DNA of 58,161 nucleotides. Origin: Zygnema cylindricum (taxonomy: Eukaryota; Streptophyta; Zygnematophyceae; Zygnematales; Zygnemataceae). Below, piece by piece: positions 44,800 through 52,500 of this stretch. How positions within the stretch are numbered: the first letter of the stretch is position 1; each line of letters begins with the position of its first letter. Under the pieces are notes generated by a model. That model worked only from the letters and a program-made list of their open reading frames with translations, was not told where the DNA came from and did not search any database. The position numbers were made by a program, and so were the translations under genes. The stretch covers positions 36,375-94,535 of the forward strand of contig JBBHKE010002865.1 of NCBI GenBank assembly GCA_037447655.1. The letters are read 5' to 3'.

Positions 44800-45140
44800 G
44801 GGCTTATATCAACTTGGAGTCGGCACTATCTAGATTAGCTTCTTTTGGATCTGCAATTTCTGTGGGCAATGGAGCACACAGAGTTTCACGCCTCGCTCTG
44901 TCGGTCGGAGGTTTAAGTCCTGCCGGACTCAACCTTTTTTTAAGAGTGACTTATGTCACTCTTTAGTCGTGCTTGTGGAGCTAAGGCATCCATGGCTTAA
45001 CCACCCTCTTTATCTTTGCGTGACTGCAACAATTATGGTTGCTAGATAGAGGAGGGGAGGCAGGTTGTCCGCCCTTTTCTTTTTCTATTTTACTGATCTA
45101 TTTAGACCTAGAAAATACCTTATAAATCTAGTAATTTCAA
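44800..45140 (+). mobile_element. SINE-like element D
   Basis: The head carries a B-box-like GGTTTAAGTCC (44910-44920) preceded by a tRNA-like stretch; the A box is unclear. The 3' domain is the fullest of the set: TCCATGGCT (44988-44998), GTGACTGCAACAA (45020-45032), GAGGAGGGGAGGCAGG and GACCTAGAAAATAC (45105-45118), then an AT-rich end. It follows the family-2 LTR fragment directly. Confidence 0.65.
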
Positions 45141-45431
45141 CACAGCCTGTGTCGTTTGAGTGTTGAAGACGATGCGCTTTGATTGGTGTCTCCTATCCGG
45201 TCGACATGAAATGGCATCGGAATTTGAAGACTCATGAAAAAAAAACCGTACTCGACAAAAACGGACAAAACCAAACAAATTGTGTACTTTTCTTCGTCGT
45301 ATTAGAACACAAACGGACAAAACATAGCGAATTTCGTACTTTTATTTGACCTTGGAAAATCGAATGAAGATCTTGGAAAATTACGGCATGTGCGAATATA
45401 TGTTCCTATTTGTTTATCGAAAATACCTAGT

Positions 45432-45860
45432 TTTAAAACACATCGCGCATGTGTTTTAAACATAAGGTTGAAGATGACGTTTTTTTTCGTGGAAGTGGGT
45501 CGAAAAACACAAGACGATATATTTTTGTACATCCTAAGTTCGAGGATGACGCAATTTGTACTCTACAAATTTGCGATTCCTTCGTACGGTTGCAACTTAG
45601 GCAGTACGACGCTTAGTTTTACAAGGACACAACAGGAAAAGAACTTTACTTAGGCTGCGGCCCCATGTGGCTAAGTTCGGGTTTTTTTCTGTCGTTGCGA
45701 CCGTACGAAGAAATCGCAAATTTGTAAAGTACAATTTGCGTCATTCTTGAACTTAGGATGTACGAAATTTTGTCGTCTTGCGGTTTTTCGACCCACTGTC
45801 ACGTCATTTTCAAGCTTATCATAAAACACATCGGCACTGTGTTTTAAGCTAAGCAAATCC
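45432..45860. repeat. Inverted repeat with ~190 bp arms
   Basis: 45432-45620 is the reverse complement, with moderate divergence, of about 45690-45850. Shared blocks include TGGGTCGAAAAAC, CAAGACGA, GTACATCCTAAGTTC and ACAAATTTGCGATT. The right arm lies inside the TIR element starting at 45653 and the left arm outside. The left arm is therefore probably a truncated older copy of the same element. Confidence 0.65.
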
Positions 45861-46412
45861 GTCTACACCAATCTGAAAATATATTCCCACGTGTGAAAAT
45901 ATTTTAGAAGTTTTGACGACGAAAAAAAGTACAGGGTTTGTTTGTTTTTGTCGGCTTGCATGTTGTACGGTTTTTTTTTTGCAGGGGTCTCGACGCTGCA
46001 GTGTCATTTCACGCAAAGTTGAAAAGTCTGCGAACGTGAAAAATCTGCGAAGTAATGGCGGCCGGACGGGAGAGGTTTACGTCAAGGCATTTTGCACAGC
46101 CACGGGTGCAAGGCTGTACGTCAACGATGTCTCGCAAAAACATGCGACATACCAAATCCGCAAATCGTTTCAAAAATTACGATGTGTCTTGCGACGCTTC
46201 AAAAAGTTTCAAGAAAATATGGTGCGTCATCACAAATTGTACACGGTGACAGCCGTCACGGGCGTTGTCGACGTATACAATTGTCACAAACTTAAGTAAT
46301 AATTTCGAATGAACACATAGAGACACTTGAAATCCGGGTCCGCCGGATCCGCCGGATCCGCGCTAAAATACAAAGTAAGTACGCTAAGTTACAACTACAT
46401 GGGGCCGCAGCC
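45653..46412. mobile_element. PIF/Harbinger-like non-autonomous TIR element
   Basis: The 760 bp element has perfect 16 bp inverted termini GGCTGCGGCCCCATGT (45653-45668 and its complement at 46397-46412). It is flanked by TTA on both sides (45650-45652, 46413-46415). A 3 bp TTA/TAA duplication is the PIF/Harbinger signature. Internal frames (up to 128 codons, 45913-46299) resemble no transposase I know, so it is taken as non-autonomous. Confidence 0.7.
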
Positions 46413-46415
46413 TTA

Positions 46416-47226
46416 GGGTATTTTCGCATGTAACCGAAACTTAGTCTTGCTACTTTGTTTTTTTGCGAAGATTCTCCGTACAGCTTTCAAAGCATTCGGA
46501 TGTAAACGCAAATAACTTGCCATTTAAAAAAGTGATTTACGTAGACGTGTACGAATAATTGTGACAGATGAAGTGGTACATAAAATGAGGCGAAACTTCT
46601 TCTCGCCTTCATTTTGAGGCGTTTCTCCGCAAGCTGTACATTTTTTGTGACTTCGTAATGTTCGTACGCCACATTGTCGACGTGTCGAAACCCCATAATA
46701 CCTTTCGCTGTCGCACAGAATTTGCGGTTTAGTTTATCCTCTTCCCACTTGCCGACAGGTGGCCAATATTTTTCATACGCCGTATGTGATAAGACACGTG
46801 TTTTTGAGAGAGACAGCCCCTGTACGGATCAGCGCACGCAAAATATTACGCACAGGCTGGAAAAGTGCAGTGTGTTTTTTTTTTGGTACTCCGCGCACAA
46901 AAATTGTAAAAAACTTCAGACAAGTGCGACATTGTCTGCCTATTCGCTCACTTTATTGGACTTTATTTCAAATCACCTCGCGAGGTGATTTGATGTAAAG
47001 TTTGAACATGTGTTGAAAGGACGCGAAAGTGGGTGGAAATGCGCTAAACGACAAATGGTATCGCGATAGACGACAAACTACTGTACGTATAAAGTTTCAG
47101 GGTAACGCAACTTGTACGGTGGTAATTTCTCTTTTTTGGTACGGTTGCGGATTTTCTCGTTTTTTTCCAAGTTATGGAGTAAAACGACAGAAAATAACTG
47201 TAACTTTAGCACATGCGAAAATACCC
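46416..47226. mobile_element. Second TIR element, abutting the first
   Basis: The 811 bp element has perfect 16 bp inverted termini GGGTATTTTCGCATGT (46416-46431; complement 47211-47226). The flanks are TTA on the left and TAA on the right, close to but not an exact 3 bp duplication. It starts one target site away from the previous element, so that element probably inserted at its edge. The interior also holds an inverted CACCTCGCGAGGTG (46975-46988). No transposase is recognised. Confidence 0.65.
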
Positions 47227-47286
47227 TAATGCACATGGGGACATGCCCTTATTTGGGTCGTACACTTTGATTGGTCCACGTAATAG

Positions 47287-47733
47287 ATGAATAAGATTCT
47301 CATACTTTTCAAAGAATCTCTGACAGCAAATTTTGACCACATATTTGTACCAGCGAAGGTAAAAAGTGACTCGTATGACTTATTGAATAAAATCTGTACG
47401 GGCGGACGAAACTTAAGATTTGTAAAAGCGTACGAAAATGTCAGAATGGTTAATGGATGGCAACAGAAGCGTGAAACAATATCTTCCGTCAAAGATTTTC
47501 TTTCGGCTTCCGGTGGCCTCGCATCCTCCCTAGCGGAAGGCACATGTTATATGCAACGTGTACCCACTTGGTCGCGCGGTCGTCATGGATATTTGTTCAA
47601 TTTTCCACGAGGCGCGATGCTATTCGTTCAAGCGCTTAAAATTGACCCACTTCGTGTCACTTGTAGCGAATTGAAAGTGTCAGACGATGGCGTATCCGAT
47701 TATGCATCCGACGGTCCATGTTTGCGCCCATAA
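47287..47733 (+). CDS. Orphan 148-codon ORF, unrecognised
   Basis: The frame runs from ATG 47287 (MNKILILFKESLTANF) to TAA 47731-47733. It has balanced composition and a compact, globular-looking profile: a hydrophobic start, then TGGRNLRFVKAYENVRM, a GGLASSLAEGTCYM segment, RGRHGYLFNFPRGAMLFVQALK and an acidic end. There are no transmembrane helices or familiar catalytic motifs. It begins 60 bp beyond a TIR element and shares the GTACGG/CGTACG-rich flavour of that neighbourhood. It could be a captured or element-encoded protein, an exon, or a chance ORF. I do not recognise it. Confidence 0.35.
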   Translation: MNKILILFKESLTANFDHIFVPAKVKSDSYDLLNKICTGGRNLRFVKAYENVRMVNGWQQKRETISSVKDFLSASGGLASSLAEGTCYMQRVPTWSRGRHGYLFNFPRGAMLFVQALKIDPLRVTCSELKVSDDGVSDYASDGPCLRP

Positions 47734-48082
47734 ACGTGGAGAATCAAATCCCTCATTCATTAGGCTTATTTTTCTGACATTTTTTTTGGGGTACGGCATT
47801 GTACGAAACAGTACGGCTTTCAATAAACAACGACATTTTTCCCCTAATGGAACCTTACCCTAAGCGTAGGTTCCATTCGAAATAAAACACGTAGGCTATA
47901 GATTCGGTGCTGACACGACCCGATGGAGAAGTGAACAGCTGTACGGATAATCTTCACTACAAAACAGAGTCTTCGCGCTTACGGTTGCGTCAGTAAATGC
48001 CCAAAAATTTTGGGATAAAATTCCGAAATTGGGTGAATCAACTTCCTTTCTTTGACGATCAAAACAATTAAACAATCCTCTT

Positions 48083-48439
48083 TCATGGGCAACTTTCGTC
48101 TTTCATGTTTTTTAATTTTGCCGAAATAGAATATGAGGCCCACCTGATTTCCCGCATCGGGGGTTTATTTTGCCGATCATCGCAAAATCGACTTTGAAAT
48201 GAGCCACGTTTGGGCCCAATGGGCCGAAGAACTTCGTACTGCTCGCGTACTAGAAAATTCGTACCGACTTGGTGATACGGTTTGCCACACAATTTACAGA
48301 CTTTTATGTGGCATCCGTTCCGGTTGGAGAAACGGTGTGCGCTTATCAAAAAAATTAATGCTAAAATTTCTGGTGAACCTTTGGGCTTACCGTTGAACCA
48401 TGATGACCAGTATTCGGTTAGTACATCATATCGTGCCAA
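48083..48439 (-). pseudogene. Orphan minus-strand open frame, unrecognised
   Basis: The frame is open for 118 codons without an ATG near the start. It includes a cysteine-rich knot (GCHIKVCKLCGKPYHQV) and ends KDESCP. Reading quality is protein-like, but no family is evident. It lies between the TIR cluster and the F-box promoter and may be a remnant of a larger transposon gene. Confidence 0.25.
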
Positions 48440-48475
48440 AATTGGTACTTATTAAAGTACGTAATTTGTGCCGTT

Positions 48476-48493
48476 CGTACTATATATAGTACG
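48476..48493. promoter_or_regulatory. 18 bp perfect palindrome CGTACTATATATAGTACG
   Basis: This perfect 18 bp palindrome lies about 670 bp upstream of the F-box start codon, and a nearby GTACTTATTAAAGTAC (about 48445-48460) is a near-palindrome. It could be a protein-binding site, a TATA-containing core promoter or a transposon end. Function is unknown. Confidence 0.35.
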
Positions 48494-48973
48494 TCCAGCA
48501 TGAAATCGAGTTCGTACAGTAAGTACTCTTTGATTTGTGGTGCGAAGACGAACGTACCACGAAGGCACGAACTTGTGCTTTCTGACGTAAGGGCTTGCGC
48601 CCAACCAAAATGGCGCATGTGTAAAAGAGTTCCAGCTTCACTTTCTGAACCTGTGTTACTTTCTCCACTGTCCTATTCTTCAAGGTTTTGAAGAAACTGG
48701 AGTTACTGATTTGCGCAGTTTGAGACAATCATTCTTCAGTCACTTTTTCTTGCAAGTCACTCACGAGATCCTTTGAGTTATACTCTGTTCTGGCAGATAC
48801 TTTTTAAAATTTGTATGTAGTCAATAATAATTTGGTGAAGCTTTATCATATTGACAATTTTTGCATAAGTTCTAACTTGCAACCTGTTAGTCTACAGAAT
48901 CCAATCCTTTTCACATTCTAAACTCTACACTTTATGGTTTTTCAAACCTAGCAAGTCCAGCAATTCTCGTTGT

Positions 48974-49059
48974 CCGTACAATTTAGCATTCTTCAGCCCT
49001 CCGTACAGTTCAGAACTTCTTGTTGGCCGTACAAATTACCAATTCTTGCTGTTTATACA
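48974..49059 (+). promoter_or_regulatory. Four ~26 bp-spaced CCGTACA repeats upstream of the F-box gene
   Basis: CCGTACA at 48974, 49001 and 49027, and a degenerate TTTATACA at 49052, recur every 25-27 bp. Each is preceded by a TTCT/TTGTTG-like stretch and followed by an ATT(T/C)AGC-like stretch. They end about 100 bp before the ATG at 49158. The regular spacing suggests clustered binding sites or a minisatellite in the promoter/5' UTR. GTAC is also the core of some plant SBP-protein sites, but that link is inference. Confidence 0.4.
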
Positions 49060-49157
49060 ATTCAGCGACTGCACTCTTGTGTAACTTTCTACCATTGAGT
49101 CTTTTACGCTCTTCCATTGGCGGTTAAAAAAAAGAAAACTTACCCCTTTTTTTTGCA

Positions 49158-49553
49158 ATGGAGACAGACACGTCTAAAACCTTTGACAATGTTGAAGGAA
49201 GAAGTCAAAGAAGTGAGGAGGAAGAAGTGTTACATTTCCATCCATCGGGCTCCCTTTTGACAGCTCTACAATTTCCTGTTCAGGAATCCCTTCCTGTAAT
49301 GGTTGCTCGCTTACAAAATGAGCATGACCTTATTATTTCCAAGTCATCAGAGCCTCCATCAAACAAAAAAATAGGCCAAGGAATAAATGTACTCTCATCA
49401 GATGCGCTGGCTATTATATTTTCCAAGCTTCGTTGTTTGCCTGGGGTTGACATATTTAGAGCCATGACTGTTTGTAAACAATGGCGGACTGTGGCGGTCA
49501 CTGAACCTAAGTTGTGGTCTCATCTTGACTTCAGTAGTTTCCCAGGGGTGAAG
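49158..49553 (+). CDS. F-box gene exon 1
   Basis: The ATG at 49158 starts METDTSKTFDNVEG. The exon encodes an acidic N-terminus and the whole F-box (132 codons), ending at donor GTGAAG/GTAAGC in phase 0. A tryptophan-containing KLWSHLDFSSF closes the F-box, as in many plant F-box proteins. Confidence 0.9.
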
Positions 49554-52500
49554 GTAAGCCATCACATTCTTAACACTGTAAAATGATGTGCAGAGTGCAA
49601 ATTTTTACTGCACCGCCCAAGTTTAGTGAATTATTAGCATTAAAAGAGTTAACTACCTTTGATTAGTGTTTTATCACCTAACTAAATAGTGTTACATTCA
49701 ATGGTTAGATTTTCCGTTAAAAAATCAGGTACTCGTATTAGTGTCATTAACTCTAATAGCGTTGGGCAGTGCACTGTACTGTACCTCATTATGTACGTTC
49801 CTCATTTATAGCAATCCTTACTAAGTGAACTTTTCAGGATAGAGCAAATAGCAGCTCGTGTGTCTTTTCAATTATTTTAAGCTCCTGTAGACTGAAACAC
49901 AAGAGCTTTAGCATTTGTATTCCGTATTTTAGTGTAATTTGCTGGGGTCATTTTTTCTGTTTTGTCTTCTAAGGTTTTGTTTTTTTTCTTTTTTTTTCTT
50001 TTTGGCATGTGGCTTGTACAGGATGAGGATGTTGTTCGTGCCATTCAGAGAGCCGAAAGTAAGCCACTTTCCTCCACAGTTTTAATGTGAGAAACTGTAT
50101 GGAAACGCTATGTGTGTTTTTGCATGCTATATATGTATTTTACATGAAGAACACAAATAATATGTGTATGGTACGTAACTGGATACACCATTTCCATGCG
50201 TTTGTGCCGTTATCTCATATGACAGAAATGGAGAATAGTGAGTCATTAACTTTGGTGACAACTATTTCTATAGTGACAACTATTTGGAGGGGGAGGGGGA
50301 GGGGGAGGGGGAGGGGGAGATACAGTTTGTTGTTAGGCGAGATACTTTATGATTGTTATGGCGTTTTTGATTCTCAAGGTAAGTGCTCAGCATGTAACAG
50401 TGTTGGGAAGACATGGATAGCCACAATCTGATCTGGCAATCATGAGTCAGTCAAACATTTAAAATGATCTCTTTCCTTTTTTAATCTCGCTCCTTTTAAT
50501 GATCTCACTCCCTTTTTTTTGTCGAGGATTTTGTTTGCGAAGCAGGGGTAAGATGACTTAAGATATGGCACCATAGGCAGTTTTGTTGTCAAGACCGTTG
50601 GTAGGCTGAATGTTCACGGTTTCGCCAGTCAGGCAACTTGTGTATTCTTTTATCACATCTTAAGAAGTACAATGAGAGTAGTGTAAAGATGTATCCCAGT
50701 TTGTCCATGGTGTTGTGTAGGAAAAATGCAGAGGGATGCCATATTTGTTCTGTATTTAAGTGAGTGCCAGGAATCGTGTTTTATTCACCTCACAATTTAT
50801 TTATAATCATCTGTTACTATGAATACTGTACCAGTAATGCCAGCTACAGTGTTTGTGTAGTTTCCCCTTTTACTTACATATTCCATCCTGAGAGTCCACT
50901 CACTTTGTGGCAATGTGCTGATTTTTTATTATTATTATTATTTTTATTTTATTTTTATTTTTTTTTATTTACGCAGGAGGCGTTACTTTCTTCTCCATTC
51001 ACAACTGCCATCATATTTCAGATTTTTTTCTTGATGCCTTGCACGATTGTCTGGAGCTGGAGGAAGTCCATATTGGTAGTTCACAAATCACAGGGCCGGG
51101 AGTCATCTCGTTTTTAACGGCTTTGAAACTGGCAAAGGATAGCCTTCATCGTATCGAACACCTAATGGAGGCTGTTGATGACGATACAGTCTTTTGTTCA
51201 GCTTTATCTAGTAGAATAATTTCAGATCAGCAGTTAGGACAGCATGTCAGTCTTCAACAACCAATGTTGTCCACTCGTCATGTGGATTCAAGTATAAGCA
51301 GGGACCCCTCGGGCCGGCATTCTGTCTCCTCGGGCAGGCTACAGGGCTTTTCTGGACGGTACTCAGAAAGTGGGGGGAGGTCGGGTCTTTCAGGAGCGTT
51401 GGTGGGTATTTGGGAGTTAGGATTATCAAGTAGGCGAAGTGATCGAGCTAGTATTGTCCTCAGTGAGGTTGAGGAATCAGATGTTTATGCAGCCAAGGAA
51501 GAAGACAATGAGCCTGGCGTTTCTATGGAGTTATCAGAAGACAATGGAGGGATTAAGAATCAGTCTGGCATTATGCTTGCTTTTGTTAATCGAAGGAGTG
51601 CTATTCGGGATCGGAGGGCTAAGATGAACCGTAAATTGAACTCTAGCAGTAAGACCCAGGATTTGCACCATCTCCAGTTAGAGCTTTTGCAATTGCAAAT
51701 GGAGGCTGGGGACTACAATGATGATGAAGAAGAAGCTGTGCCACCACAAGATGATGATGATGTGGACGATGACGAGGACGATCTTTACGATGACTATCAG
51801 GAAGATGTCTGTGGGCAAGAGGAACGATTGAGAAAAAAAAAACTGAGTTCTCTGGTGGAAGCACTTTCATCTAGTGAAGACTCTTCAATTAACTATCAGA
51901 GGAATCTCAAGAGTTTGTCTAGAATAACGACGGAAGGGTCTGTTTTTGAAGAAGGAGAGTCATCACGATGGAGCACATACGCGAATGGTGAAGGTGCTGG
52001 GTGTGACACGCCTCGAAATCGTTTTTCTGAACATGTTATAGTTGAGGAGAATCGTCTTGCCCTCCTTCAGGCCAGGTACGCTTAATTATTATTAGATTGT
52101 GATTTTGGGGATGAAATTCTTCTAGACTATGTTGAAGCGTTCCTGTTCTTTTTTGAAAGAGGGTATCTATCAGACGTATGAATGGCATAGGTTGTCTGGA
52201 GCTCCATCAGGCTGCTGGTTTCTGAATCGTAAATGGAAGACACAAAAACTGTCTCACCTGAAATTCTTATGGTGTTTCTCTGTGCACATTACTGTAGGTG
52301 TCCCTGTGCTTCTTTTGTTGCTGATAAGGCTAATGTTCATTAAGTAACTTGTGTCAATTTTTGTTCACATTGACATTTTAAGCTTCCCATTAACTTCCAG
52401 CAGCCTTAACAATTGGTAAAAATTACCTATGCTTTTAGCTGTCCTCTTGTCTGGGCAGACTAGAAAAATGTTGGCTGACATATGAAGCAAATCAATCTTA

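Noticed and set aside
45390-46299. Frames of 64-128 codons inside the TIR element
   Set aside because: Multiple overlapping frames without transposase motifs; treated as non-coding interior.
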